The notes under the pieces are model-generated. The model had not been told where the DNA came from and made no database searches. It saw nothing but the letters and a program-made list of their open reading frames with translations. This document shows positions 46,667 to 56,367 of a stretch of 64,000 nt of DNA, in pieces. This DNA is from Paraprevotella sp. (GTDB lineage: Bacteria; Bacteroidota; Bacteroidia; Bacteroidales; Bacteroidaceae). Each line of letters begins with the position of its first letter. Position 1 is the first letter of the stretch. The position numbers were made by a program, and so were the translations under genes. The stretch is from positions 106,036 to 170,035 of the forward strand of contig JAGBCQ010000018.1 in assembly GCA_017937925.1 (NCBI GenBank). The letters run 5' to 3'.

Positions 46667-48418
46667 ATGATGACAAAAGGAACAGTAAGCGGCGTTATAG
46701 CCAATATGGTAACGCTCACGGTGGATGGCCCTGTGGCACAAGGTGAGATTTGTTACATTGAGACCGGTGGAGACCGGTTGATGGCCGAGGTTATCAAAGT
46801 AATCGGCGCGAATGTTTATGTCCAAGTGTTTGAGAGTACACGCGGATTGAAGGTCGGTTCTGTGGCTGAGTTTACAGGACACATGCTTGAAGTAAAATTA
46901 GCTCCCGGTATGTTGTCTAAGAACTTTGATGGTTTGCAGAACGATTTGGATAAAATGGATGGTGTATTCTTGAAACGAGGTCAGTACACAGACCCGTTGG
47001 ACGAGGAACGTATATGGGATTTTACTCCGATAGTTAAAGTCGGTGACTCCGTTATTGCGTCTGACTGGTTAGGACAAGTGGAAGAGAATTCCCAACCTTT
47101 AAAGATTATGGCACCATTCCAAATGGAAGGTGTTGCAACTGTTAAGACAATAGCACCGGCAGGTCAGTATAAGATTAAGGATGTTATTGCCGTGTTGACC
47201 GACGAGAACGGAAACGATGTGGAAGTGAATATGATTCAGCATTGGCCCGTGAAATTCGCCATGACGAATTATAAGCAAAAACCGCGTCCGTTTAAATTGT
47301 TGGAAACCGGTGTACGTACAATCGATACGATGAATCCTATTGTTGAAGGTGGTACCGGATTTATCCCCGGACCTTTCGGAACCGGTAAGACCGTGTTGCA
47401 ACATGCCATTTCTAAGCAGGCTGAAGCCGATATCGTAATTATCGCAGCTTGTGGTGAACGTGCGAACGAAGTTGTGGAAATCTTTACGGAGTTCCCTGAG
47501 TTGGTCGATCCTCATACGGGTAGAAAATTGATGGAGCGTACCATCATTATTGCAAATACGTCTAACATGCCGGTGGCAGCACGTGAGGCATCAGTTTACA
47601 CAGCAATGACAATGGCAGAGTATTATCGTGCCATGGGACTAAGAGTGTTGTTGATGGCCGACTCAACTTCACGTTGGGCGCAGGCATTACGTGAAATGTC
47701 TAACCGTATGGAAGAATTGCCTGGTCCTGATGCATTCCCGATGGACTTATCTGCGTTGATTTCTAACTTCTATGGTCGTGCCGGTTATGTGTATTTGAAC
47801 AATGGAGAAGTAGGTTCTATTACGTTCATCGGAACTGTGTCTCCGGCAGGTGGTAACTTGAAAGAACCTGTTACGGAGAACACTCGTAAAGTAGCACGTT
47901 GCTTCTACGGCTTGGAGCAAGAGCGTGCCGATAAGAAACGTTATCCTGCTGTTAATCCTATCGACTCTTATTCTAAATATTTGGAATATCCCGAGTTTGC
48001 AGAATATATAGAGAAACGCATTAATGGAACATGGATAGGCAAAGTCAATGATTTGAAGACACGTATGCAACGTGGTAAGGAAATTGCTGAGCAGATTAAC
48101 ATCCTCGGTGATGACGGAGTTCCTGTTGATTATCATGTAACGTTCTGGAAATCTGAAGTGATAGACTTTGTCATCTTACAACAAGATGCGTTTGACGAAG
48201 TGGATGCTGTGACTCCGTTGGAACGTCAGGAGGAGATTTTGAATCTTGTAGTAGATATCTGTAATACAGACTTTGAGTTTGTGAATTTCCAGGAAGTGGT
48301 AGATTACTTCAAGAAGTTAATAAATGTATGTAAGCAAATGAACTATTCTGTTTATAAGTCTGAGCAATATAACGACTTTAAGAACCAGGTAGTCGCAATG
48401 CTTGAAGAACATAAATAA
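46667..48418 (+). CDS. atpA: V-type ATPase catalytic subunit A (583 aa)
   Basis: Nucleotide-hydrolysing subunit of the hexameric head. The true start is one of two adjacent ATGs at 46667/46670; the longer open frame from 46589 overlaps the DUF2764 gene in another phase. Walker A GPFGTGKT lies near residues 235-242, the arginine-containing 'CGERANEVVEIF' just after, and Walker B ends at D332 in 'LLMADSTSRWAQALREMSNRMEELPGPDAFP'. The A-type non-homologous insertion (about 120-200, 'FDGLQNDLDKMDGVFLKRG') distinguishes it from F-type beta. Length is typical. Starts 4 bp after the upstream stop and runs into subunit B after 14 bp. Confidence 0.97.
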   Translation: MMTKGTVSGVIANMVTLTVDGPVAQGEICYIETGGDRLMAEVIKVIGANVYVQVFESTRGLKVGSVAEFTGHMLEVKLAPGMLSKNFDGLQNDLDKMDGVFLKRGQYTDPLDEERIWDFTPIVKVGDSVIASDWLGQVEENSQPLKIMAPFQMEGVATVKTIAPAGQYKIKDVIAVLTDENGNDVEVNMIQHWPVKFAMTNYKQKPRPFKLLETGVRTIDTMNPIVEGGTGFIPGPFGTGKTVLQHAISKQAEADIVIIAACGERANEVVEIFTEFPELVDPHTGRKLMERTIIIANTSNMPVAAREASVYTAMTMAEYYRAMGLRVLLMADSTSRWAQALREMSNRMEELPGPDAFPMDLSALISNFYGRAGYVYLNNGEVGSITFIGTVSPAGGNLKEPVTENTRKVARCFYGLEQERADKKRYPAVNPIDSYSKYLEYPEFAEYIEKRINGTWIGKVNDLKTRMQRGKEIAEQINILGDDGVPVDYHVTFWKSEVIDFVILQQDAFDEVDAVTPLERQEEILNLVVDICNTDFEFVNFQEVVDYFKKLINVCKQMNYSVYKSEQYNDFKNQVVAMLEEHK

Positions 48419-48432
48419 TAATAAGGTGAGAT

Positions 48433-49758
48433 ATGGCAACAACAGCATTTCAAAAAGTATATACAAAGATAAGTCAGATTACCAAGGCCACATGCTCTCT
48501 GAAAGCTAAGGGAGTAGGATATGACGAGTTGGCTACCATTGATGGTAAGTTGGCTCAGGTCGTAAAAATCGTTGGTGACGACGTGACATTGCAGGTGTTT
48601 GAAGGTACAGGAGGTATTCCTACAAATGCGGAAGTCGTATTTCTAGGTAAGGCACCGACTTTAAAAGTGAGCGATCAATTGGCAGGACGCTTCTTTAACG
48701 CATACGGAATGCCTATTGATGGCGGTCCGGAAGTTGAAGGAAGGGAAGTTGAGATTGGTGGTCCTTCGGTGAACCCGGTACGTCGTAAGCAACCAAGTGA
48801 ATTGATTGCGACCGGTATCGCAGGTATTGACTTGAACAATACTCTTGTGTCTGGACAAAAGATACCATTTTTTGCAGACCCAGACCAACCTTTCAATGAG
48901 GTAATGGCAATGGTTGCTTTGCGTGCAAAAGCGGATAAGATTATCTTGGGTGGTATGGGTATGACCAATGACGATTATTATTTCTTCCGCAACACATTCT
49001 CAAGTGCCGGAGCTTTGGACCGTATCATTTCGTTCATGAATACGACTGAGGACCCAGCGGTAGAACGTTTGCTTGTACCCGATATGGCATTGGCGGCTGC
49101 AGAATATTTCGCAGTAGAGAAACATGAAAAAGTATTGGTTTTGCTAACGGATATGACCTCTTATGCTGACTCTTTGGCTATTGTGTCTAACCGTATGGAC
49201 CAAATCCCTTCAAAAGATTCTATGCCAGGTTCGTTATATTCTGATTTGGCAAAGATTTACGAGAAAGCCGTTCAGTTCCCCGATGAGGTCGGCGGTGGTT
49301 CTATCACGATTATTGCGGTAACAACATTGAGTGGTGGAGATATTACTCATGCTGTGCCTGATAATACCGGTTATATCACAGAAGGACAGTTGTTCTTGCG
49401 TCGTGATAGTGATATCGGTAAGGTGATTGTCGATCCGTTCCGTTCATTGTCACGTCTGAAACAATTGGTGGCAGGTAAGAAAACGCGTAAAGATCACGCT
49501 CAAGTGATGAATGCCGCTATTCGTTTGTATTCGGATGCAGCTAATGCCAAGACTAAGATGGAGAACGGTTTTGATTTGACAGAGTATGACAAACGTTGTT
49601 TGGATTTTGCCAAAGAGTATGCCGATCAGTTATTGGCCATCGATGTGAACCTTGACACTACGGAGATGCTTGATGTTACTTGGGGATTGTTCCGTAAGTA
49701 CTTTAAGCTTGAGGAAATCAATATCAAGAAAGAGTTTACCGATATTTATTGGAAGTAG
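48433..49758 (+). CDS. atpB: V-type ATPase regulatory subunit B (441 aa)
   Basis: Non-catalytic nucleotide-binding partner of A in the A3B3 head. It has the B-type opening ('AFQKVYTKISQITKATCSLKAKGVGYDELATI'), no intact Walker A lysine loop (it reads 'GQKIPFFADPDQPFNE' where A has its P-loop), and the family blocks 'SNRMDQIPSKDSMPGSLYSDLAKIYEKAV' and 'GGSITIIAVTTLSGGDITHAVPDNTGYITEGQLFL'. Length is normal. Follows A by 14 bp. Confidence 0.96.
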   Translation: MATTAFQKVYTKISQITKATCSLKAKGVGYDELATIDGKLAQVVKIVGDDVTLQVFEGTGGIPTNAEVVFLGKAPTLKVSDQLAGRFFNAYGMPIDGGPEVEGREVEIGGPSVNPVRRKQPSELIATGIAGIDLNNTLVSGQKIPFFADPDQPFNEVMAMVALRAKADKIILGGMGMTNDDYYFFRNTFSSAGALDRIISFMNTTEDPAVERLLVPDMALAAAEYFAVEKHEKVLVLLTDMTSYADSLAIVSNRMDQIPSKDSMPGSLYSDLAKIYEKAVQFPDEVGGGSITIIAVTTLSGGDITHAVPDNTGYITEGQLFLRRDSDIGKVIVDPFRSLSRLKQLVAGKKTRKDHAQVMNAAIRLYSDAANAKTKMENGFDLTEYDKRCLDFAKEYADQLLAIDVNLDTTEMLDVTWGLFRKYFKLEEINIKKEFTDIYWK

Positions 49759-49779
49759 TAAATTCACCAGTTAGTAATA

Positions 49780-50385
49780 ATGGCTATAAAATTTCAATAT
49801 AACAAAACGTCGCTTCAGCAGATAGAGAAACAACTCAAGGTGCGTCAGCGAACCTTACCTATTATAAAAAGTAAGGAAACTGCATTGCGTCTTGAGGTAA
49901 AGAAATGTAAGGCTGAGGCAGTTCTGTTGGAAAAGGAATTGGAACGTCGGATTCAAGGTTACGAGTCTATGTATGCGTTGTGGGGCGAATTTGACGCTTC
50001 GTTGGTGGCGCTGAAGGACGTAGAGTTGGATGTCAAGAAGATAGCGGGTGTGCGAGTGCCTGTGCTTAACAACATCCGTTTGGAAGTTCGTCCGTTTGGA
50101 ATCTTCAGTAGCCCGAAATGGTACTTCGACGGTATCAACCTGTTGCAAGGACTCGCAAAGACAGCCGTAGAACGTGAGTTCGTTCTCGCTAAACTCGGTT
50201 TGTTGGAGCATGCACGTAAGAAGACGACACAAAAAGTGAACCTTTTTGAGAAAGTTCAGATTCCGGGATTCCAAGAGGCTGTTCGTAAGATAAAACGTTT
50301 CATGGAGGATGAGGAGAACCTATCCAAGTCTTCTCAGAAAATACTGAAAGCGCTTCAAGAGAAGAGAAAGGAGGCTGAGGCATGA
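49780..50385 (+). CDS. atpD: V-type ATPase central stalk subunit D (201 aa)
   Basis: Rotor shaft subunit. 'IKFQYNKTSLQQIEKQLKVRQRTLPIIKSKETALRLEVKK' starts an N-terminal long helix, and the C-terminal half ('REFVLAKLGLLEHARKKTTQKVNLFEKVQIPGFQEAVRKIKRFMEDEENLS') forms the second helix of the antiparallel pair, as in the family. Its stop overlaps the ATG of subunit I (ATGA at 50382-50385). No separate subunit F gene, the usual partner of D, is present in the operon. Confidence 0.94.
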   Translation: MAIKFQYNKTSLQQIEKQLKVRQRTLPIIKSKETALRLEVKKCKAEAVLLEKELERRIQGYESMYALWGEFDASLVALKDVELDVKKIAGVRVPVLNNIRLEVRPFGIFSSPKWYFDGINLLQGLAKTAVEREFVLAKLGLLEHARKKTTQKVNLFEKVQIPGFQEAVRKIKRFMEDEENLSKSSQKILKALQEKRKEAEA

Positions 50386-52244
50386 TTGAGAAAATGAAAA
50401 AACTGACGTTCTTGGTAACGGACAGAGAATACGAAACATTCTTGGCCGACATCCGCGAAATGGGTGTGGTACATGTACAAGAACTTCAAAGCGGAAAGAC
50501 GAGCGAGGCTTTGCAAAAAGGTTTGCATATGGCAGAACGCTATAAGGCGGCTGTTGCGGCAATGGATTTTGCAAAAGAAACTTACGATTTAGGCATTACG
50601 CACACTGCATTGCCGGTAGATGCGAAGAGAGGAAGTGAATTGCTCGTTGAAATCGAAGAAAATTTGGAGCAACACAACGCTCAAAAACATCTCATTGATC
50701 GTTTGGAAAAGGCGATTAAGCAATTGGAACCGTGGGGCGATTTCGATCCGGAATCTCTCAAACGGTTGGCCGAAGTGGATTGCTCAGTACATTTCTTTGT
50801 GTGTGCCTCCAAGATGTTCAAAGCGGAGTGGCGTGAGGATTACTTCGCGACGCCGATATCTGAAAACGGAGGTAAATGTTATTTTATGACATTCTCGCAA
50901 GAAGTTCCGAATATCACGGCCGAAAGATTGGATTTGCCGGAAAAACGTCTTTCTGAATATCAAGTTGAATTGGAGCAGGCTCAGGCGGATTTGAAAGCAA
51001 ATGAAGCACAATTGTTCCGTCTTCAAGCGGAAGAGCGTGATTCTTTATTGGCTGCAATGACAGAGAATGAAAATACCATATCACTGTCAAAAGTTCATCT
51101 CAGTGCCGATTCCTTGATAGGTGACACTTTGAAGATGATGGTAGGATGGGTATTGGCAGAAAAGTCCGATGAATTGGTAAAAATGCTTGATGATAAGCAT
51201 GTCTTCTACGAGGTGGAAGAACCGCAGTTTGATGACGATGTACCTATTAAAATAAAGAATGGCTGGTATAGTTCATTATTTGAACCCATTTTGCGTATGT
51301 ACTCGTTACCCAACTATCATGATTTGGATCCAACTCCGTTGTTCGCACCTTTCTTTATGTTGTTCTTCGGATTGTGTATGGGCGATGCCGGTTATGGCGC
51401 GCTGATACTCCTTGTATGTCTGTTCATGAAAGGCAAATTGTCCGATGACATGAAAGGGTTTGCTAATCTTGGTATGTTTTTGGGCGGTATGACAATAATC
51501 TGTGGAGCTTTGACAGGCTCATTCTTTGGTATCGACTTAACAAAGCAGGATTGGGCGTTCCTAGCTCCTGTAAAGCCATACTTTATAAATGAAAGTAACT
51601 TTACCATTTGGGGGTACAGTCCTATGATGGTTATTTCCGTTATCATTGGATTCATCCAAGTGTTGGTAGGTATGTGTATGGCGTCTGCCAAGGCCGCAAA
51701 ACTTTTCGGGTGGCGTTATGGTATCGGTAAGATGTCGTGGGTCGTAGCGTTGTTGGCTGCAATAGCTTGCTTCGGTCTCCCGGCATGTGGCGTTGTGATG
51801 CCGTTAGTTGTTACCTATATTTTATATGGTATTATCGGTATTTGCGCTATAGGAATCTATTTCTACAACACCCCGAATAAGAACGTGTTCATGAACTTCG
51901 GTTCCGGAGTATGGGATACCTACAATATGGCTACCGGCTTATTGGGCGACCTGTTATCTTACATTCGTCTTTTCGCATTGGGATTGACAGGCGGTGTGCT
52001 TGGTGGAGTCTTCAATACATTGGCATTCGACTTGACAGAAGGTTTGCCTTTGTACGTAAGGTGGTTGCCGTTGCTTCTCATCCTACTATTGGGGCACGGC
52101 ATGAATTTCGCGTTATGTATGATTAGTTCATTCGTTCATCCTATGCGCTTGACTTTTGTAGAGTTCTTCAAGAACGCCGATTTTGAAGGAGGCGGTAAGG
52201 AGTACTCGCCTTTCAGAGTAAAAACTTATAAAAAGAATCATTAA
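50382..52244 (+). CDS. atpI: V-type ATPase membrane subunit I / a (620 aa)
   Basis: Stator membrane subunit with the ion half-channels. The N-terminal half (about 1-300) is cytosolic and coiled-coil rich ('LSEYQVELEQAQADLKANEAQLFRLQAEERD'). The C-terminal half holds 7-8 hydrophobic helices starting near residue 320 ('PLFAPFFMLFFGLCMGDAGYGALILLVCLFM'). The essential arginine is R529 in 'LLSYIRLFALGLTGGVLGGVFN'. Length fits bacterial I subunits. Overlaps D by 4 bp and is followed 21 bp later by the ring subunit K. Confidence 0.95.
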   Translation: MIEKMKKLTFLVTDREYETFLADIREMGVVHVQELQSGKTSEALQKGLHMAERYKAAVAAMDFAKETYDLGITHTALPVDAKRGSELLVEIEENLEQHNAQKHLIDRLEKAIKQLEPWGDFDPESLKRLAEVDCSVHFFVCASKMFKAEWREDYFATPISENGGKCYFMTFSQEVPNITAERLDLPEKRLSEYQVELEQAQADLKANEAQLFRLQAEERDSLLAAMTENENTISLSKVHLSADSLIGDTLKMMVGWVLAEKSDELVKMLDDKHVFYEVEEPQFDDDVPIKIKNGWYSSLFEPILRMYSLPNYHDLDPTPLFAPFFMLFFGLCMGDAGYGALILLVCLFMKGKLSDDMKGFANLGMFLGGMTIICGALTGSFFGIDLTKQDWAFLAPVKPYFINESNFTIWGYSPMMVISVIIGFIQVLVGMCMASAKAAKLFGWRYGIGKMSWVVALLAAIACFGLPACGVVMPLVVTYILYGIIGICAIGIYFYNTPNKNVFMNFGSGVWDTYNMATGLLGDLLSYIRLFALGLTGGVLGGVFNTLAFDLTEGLPLYVRWLPLLLILLLGHGMNFALCMISSFVHPMRLTFVEFFKNADFEGGGKEYSPFRVKTYKKNH

Positions 52245-52721
<477 letters not shown>

Positions 52722-52740
52722 TCAATAAGAATAATGAAGT

Positions 52741-52780
52741 AAAAAAACGTCTGCCCGGATATTGGGTGGACGTTTTTTTG
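52741..52780 (+). terminator. Rho-independent terminator of the V-ATPase operon
   Basis: Stem ACGTCTGCCC / GGGTGGACGT (10 bp, two wobbles) around a short loop, followed by seven T residues (52773-52779). It lies 19 bp after the subunit K stop. Confidence 0.88.
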
Positions 52781-52813
52781 TGTATTTATAATACTCATTA
52801 CAAGTCTTTTTCT

Positions 52814-52821
52814 TATTTTTG
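52814..52821 (+). promoter_or_regulatory. -7 box of the metzincin-like protein gene
   Basis: TATTTTTG, followed by C, matches TAnnTTTG, 65 bp before the ATG at 52887 and after the V-ATPase terminator. No TTG at the expected spacing. Confidence 0.45.
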
Positions 52822-52886
52822 CGACGATAAGAGTCTCATTCTTTAATAGTGACAATAAGAAACAATCATAACTAAACAATAAAATC

Positions 52887-55800
52887 ATGAAAAGCAGATT
52901 GACATTACAAATGCTCATTATGGTATGCTTGTTTGCAGCGACTACTATAACCTATGCTCAGACAGACGTTACCGCCACTTATGTAAAGAACGCCGGTTTT
53001 GAGAATGGTTTGACCGATTGGATAAGTGATGGTATGGTGACACAAACCAACACCTCCTTTACGTCCAAAGAAGGAAACACTTATGTAGAGAAGTGGGTCT
53101 CCAAAGGAAGTAGAGTTGGCAGTGGTTCAGTGACACAGGAACTTTCCGGGATGTCGGCGGGTTCATATACGTTGACAGTAGCGGCTCAAAACATACAACA
53201 GGATAATGCAGCAGTTCAAAGCGGAGCCTATATTTTTGGTGGCAATAAGCAGACGACAGTTTCTGCTACGGGCGATTATTCTGTCAGTTTCATTGTATTG
53301 GATGGTACTGCATCTATAGGTTTTAAGGGTGTCGGTGCAACCGGTAACTGGTTGTCTTGTGACAACTTCAGATTGGTATATAATGGAGAGGCGGTAGATG
53401 AAGTGTGGAGTGAGTTTGATGCGCTTATCCAAACAGCGAAGACCTATGTAGGACAGAAAATGGGTAATGCCCAAGCAACAGCTTTAAATACAGCTATTTC
53501 AACGGCAGAAGCGACATTGCAGAATAAAACGTTTAGCGATGTGCCCCTTCATGCGGGAGCGTTGAACGATGCGGCAGATGCGGCAAAAATCTCTATAAAC
53601 GAGTATCAAACATTACAAGCAGCGATAGATGTAGCGATGGGACTTTATGACGAAACATTGCAAGGAGCTGCTGAATTTGACTCAGTTATTAAAGAGGCAC
53701 AAAGTACGGTTGACGATTTGGATGCCACTTCAGATGTGTTGACCGGTCAGGTGGTTACTTTGGAAAAAGCTTCTCTTAAATTTAAATTGGATAATGCCTC
53801 CGGAACAGTTCCTACAGTTGTTACCGACCCCCGTTATGCGCGCGGTTCATCTGTCATTTTCGGTCGTAGTACGGTTAGTGGTGTTGCAACGTCCCAAATC
53901 TCTGAACAAGGTTTCTGTTGGAGTACCCATCCCGAGCCAACAGTGTTGGATAGTCGGACAACTAATTATTTAACCAACAATGGAAAGATTTACCGTCTTG
54001 AAGGATTGACGCCTTCCACAGTGTATTATGTTCGTGCTTATGCCATGACAAAAACTTATGCTGTAGGCTATGGTGAAGTAATAAAAGTCATCACCCTTCC
54101 TAGAGGAACTATTTCTTGGTGGTACAATAACGGAGCAGATGCGGCCGCCAATGCACGTATCAATTCAGCCATTTCATCAGCGGTAGAATATTGGAATACG
54201 TACACGAGCATCAAGGGATTACATCTTTCTGTAAGTTATGGTTCAGGAACACCGACTGCCGATTGTAGTTATGGTGGTTCTATGCGTGTAGGTCCTAATG
54301 CAAGTTATCAGAGAACAGGAACCATTATGCACGAGATGGGGCATGCTATTGGTGTGGGACAACATTCCGTATGGTACGGACCAAACTCTCCTTTGCGTGA
54401 AACCGGTACGCGTGGTATTTGGTTGGGTGATAGAGCCACTGCCGTTTTGCGATTCTGGGACAATAGCACGACAGCAACTATGAATGGTGACGGAACTCAT
54501 ATGTGGCCTTATGGTGTGAATGGCGCGCATGAAGATACCGGTAGCGAGGTGCTTTATATTGCAAACAGTTTGATAACACAGGCTTTGGGCGAGGATGGAT
54601 TGCCTCCGACAGGTGGATTTGCCACTCCTGCGTATGTTTTTGAACAAGAGGACGATGTGAAGTATTACCTGAAGAGTGAGTCAGATGATTTTGGTGCTAA
54701 TACAGCTTATCTGACAATAAATGCCAATGGACAACTTGCATGGAAAGATATGTCAGGTACTGATGCGGCAGCCAACGATAGTGTGGCATGGTACATTACG
54801 TTCAATCCGCGTACTTCATATTATCAATTCAAGAACGTTGCTACAGGACGATTCCTGACTTATTACGGAACAGGTCGTAATGGTTTCCGTACAGCTGACA
54901 AGGCCGCTGCCACAACCACAGAGCAATTCCATTTGATGCGTTCGCGCGTGGATAAAGTAATAGGTGAGGGTGCTAACAGAAAAGCGATGAGAGGTTATTG
55001 GATTATACATCCCGAAAGCGTATTGCACCCTACATGTATGGTGCCGATGGCTAATAACAGAACAGAAACAGCTTCGTTCGATCTTTCCAATACCGCAGAG
55101 GTGCAACGTTGGTTGATTCTTTCTGAGGATGAGGTCGCAGGTTATGATAAGGCAGCGGCACAAGTGTTGGTTAAAGAAATCTCGGACTTGATTGAGAAAG
55201 TAAGGACTATGTCACAGACTCCGCATAGTGAGGAAGTTGAAGGTGTAGATGACGCATTGGAAAGTCAACTGCTTGATATTGAAAAAAGAGCTGTAGCTGA
55301 GGGTGTGACAACAGCGCAATTGTCAGCGATGCTTGATGAAGTATGGACGGCAGCGTTGGATTTCCTTGCAGAGGCAACGCCGGTGGATGGAACCCAACCA
55401 TTCGATGTAACATTCTTCATGGCCGACCCCTCACTGACTGATGCGACAGGATGGTCGGCAACGCCTACGATTAGCAATTCATGTGGAGAGTACTACCAGT
55501 CATCTTTCAATCTCAATCAATCACTGAAGAATATGCCCGGAGGTACATACCAATTCAAGGGACAAGCATTCCAACGTCCGGGAACATCAGCGGATGTGTA
55601 TGCTGCATATCTTAACGGAACGGACAATGTCGTTGCCGAACTATATGCCGGAACGAAGAGTGTTAAAATTATGAATGTGGCTGCTGAAGCTCAGACGGTA
55701 AAACAACATGCCGATGATGTAGCGGTTGGCACCAATCCGACAAAGTATATGCCTAATACAATGGCTTCTGCCAGTCAGTATTTCAAGAAAGGTTTTTATG

Positions 55801-56114
55801 ACAATGGGGTATTTACCGAGCTGACGGCCGATGGCAGAACTTTAAAGGTGGGTATTCGTGCTACTACTTCTGCTAATTCTTATTGGTGTACGTTTGACAA
55901 TTTCCGATTGTATTTCTACGGCAGTATGACGAAGGATATTATTGACGGTATAGATGAAGCTATAGTCGATAAGTCCAATATACATGGGTTGCCGCTATTC
56001 CCTGCCGATGTTTATACATTGAGTGGTGTATTGGTGCGCAAAGCAGCGGAGTCACTTGACAACCTTGCAAAAGGTGTCTATATAGTGAATGGTAGAAAAA
56101 TTTTAGTACCATAA
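52887..56114 (+). CDS. T9SS-sorted metzincin-like zinc metallopeptidase with binding domains (1075 aa)
   Basis: Signal peptide about 1-25 (TYAQ). A jelly-roll binding-like domain (about 28-165: 'NAGFENGLTDWISDGMVT') is followed by helical FIVAR-like segments (165-300), an Fn3-like domain (about 305-400: 'ISEQGFCWSTHPEPTV...LEGLTPSTVYYVRAYA'), and a peptidase domain (about 405-570). The zinc motif HEMGHAIGVGQH is at residues 482-492, with a plausible Met-turn in 'DGTHMWPYG'. A ricin/lectin-like segment (about 585-720, 'YYLKSESDDFGANTAYL'), helical segments and a second jelly-roll domain (about 840-1010) follow, then a T9SS tail ending 'AKGVYIVNGRKILVP'. The whole design suggests a protease anchored to a glycan or glycoprotein. 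Substrate unknown. Confidence 0.85.
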   Translation: MKSRLTLQMLIMVCLFAATTITYAQTDVTATYVKNAGFENGLTDWISDGMVTQTNTSFTSKEGNTYVEKWVSKGSRVGSGSVTQELSGMSAGSYTLTVAAQNIQQDNAAVQSGAYIFGGNKQTTVSATGDYSVSFIVLDGTASIGFKGVGATGNWLSCDNFRLVYNGEAVDEVWSEFDALIQTAKTYVGQKMGNAQATALNTAISTAEATLQNKTFSDVPLHAGALNDAADAAKISINEYQTLQAAIDVAMGLYDETLQGAAEFDSVIKEAQSTVDDLDATSDVLTGQVVTLEKASLKFKLDNASGTVPTVVTDPRYARGSSVIFGRSTVSGVATSQISEQGFCWSTHPEPTVLDSRTTNYLTNNGKIYRLEGLTPSTVYYVRAYAMTKTYAVGYGEVIKVITLPRGTISWWYNNGADAAANARINSAISSAVEYWNTYTSIKGLHLSVSYGSGTPTADCSYGGSMRVGPNASYQRTGTIMHEMGHAIGVGQHSVWYGPNSPLRETGTRGIWLGDRATAVLRFWDNSTTATMNGDGTHMWPYGVNGAHEDTGSEVLYIANSLITQALGEDGLPPTGGFATPAYVFEQEDDVKYYLKSESDDFGANTAYLTINANGQLAWKDMSGTDAAANDSVAWYITFNPRTSYYQFKNVATGRFLTYYGTGRNGFRTADKAAATTTEQFHLMRSRVDKVIGEGANRKAMRGYWIIHPESVLHPTCMVPMANNRTETASFDLSNTAEVQRWLILSEDEVAGYDKAAAQVLVKEISDLIEKVRTMSQTPHSEEVEGVDDALESQLLDIEKRAVAEGVTTAQLSAMLDEVWTAALDFLAEATPVDGTQPFDVTFFMADPSLTDATGWSATPTISNSCGEYYQSSFNLNQSLKNMPGGTYQFKGQAFQRPGTSADVYAAYLNGTDNVVAELYAGTKSVKIMNVAAEAQTVKQHADDVAVGTNPTKYMPNTMASASQYFKKGFYDNGVFTELTADGRTLKVGIRATTSANSYWCTFDNFRLYFYGSMTKDIIDGIDEAIVDKSNIHGLPLFPADVYTLSGVLVRKAAESLDNLAKGVYIVNGRKILVP

Positions 56115-56205
56115 TAACTCAGAGTTTTAAGGGAGTATCAAGAGGCAGAATTAGGCACTTTTTACCTCTTTTGCAAAGAGCTTAAAATCAGTGGTCTATA
56201 AATGT

Positions 56206-56287
56206 AAAAATGACGGACGTCCGTCATTTAAACGCAAGACGTCTGTCGTCGCAACGGCGGACGTCTTGCGTTTTGATGATCTCAGTA
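56206..56287 (+). repeat. 82-bp phased GACGTC element, copy 3
   Basis: Left border AAAAATGACG (56206-56215), GACGTC at 56216, 56238 and 56260 (22-bp phase), right border TCAGTA (56282-56287). The spacer order is permuted relative to copies 1 and 2: the CGTCATTT-type unit comes first here, not last. Units 2 and 3 make an inverted repeat with 14-bp arms (AAACGCAAGACGTC and its complement). It lies 91 bp after the metzincin-like gene. Confidence 0.85.
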
Positions 56288-56367
56288 GGTTGTTTTTATA
56301 ACGAAAGAATATGCTTCAGCAGACGACAGACTATTTTCTTTACAATAGTAGTCATCTTCTCGCACTT

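Noticed and set aside
54243-54647. Minus-strand open frame of 134 codons
   Set aside because: It is antisense to the metzincin domain and shows no independent coding features.
56150-56172. Weak AAGAGG/CCTCTT hairpin after the metzincin-like gene
   Set aside because: The stem is short with a large loop and no T run directly after it, so I do not call it a terminator.
56238-56273. GACGTC element as an ordinary transcription terminator
   Set aside because: The palindromic portion differs between copies, the T run after it is only four, and copy 1 lies beyond a good terminator. It remains possible for copy 3.
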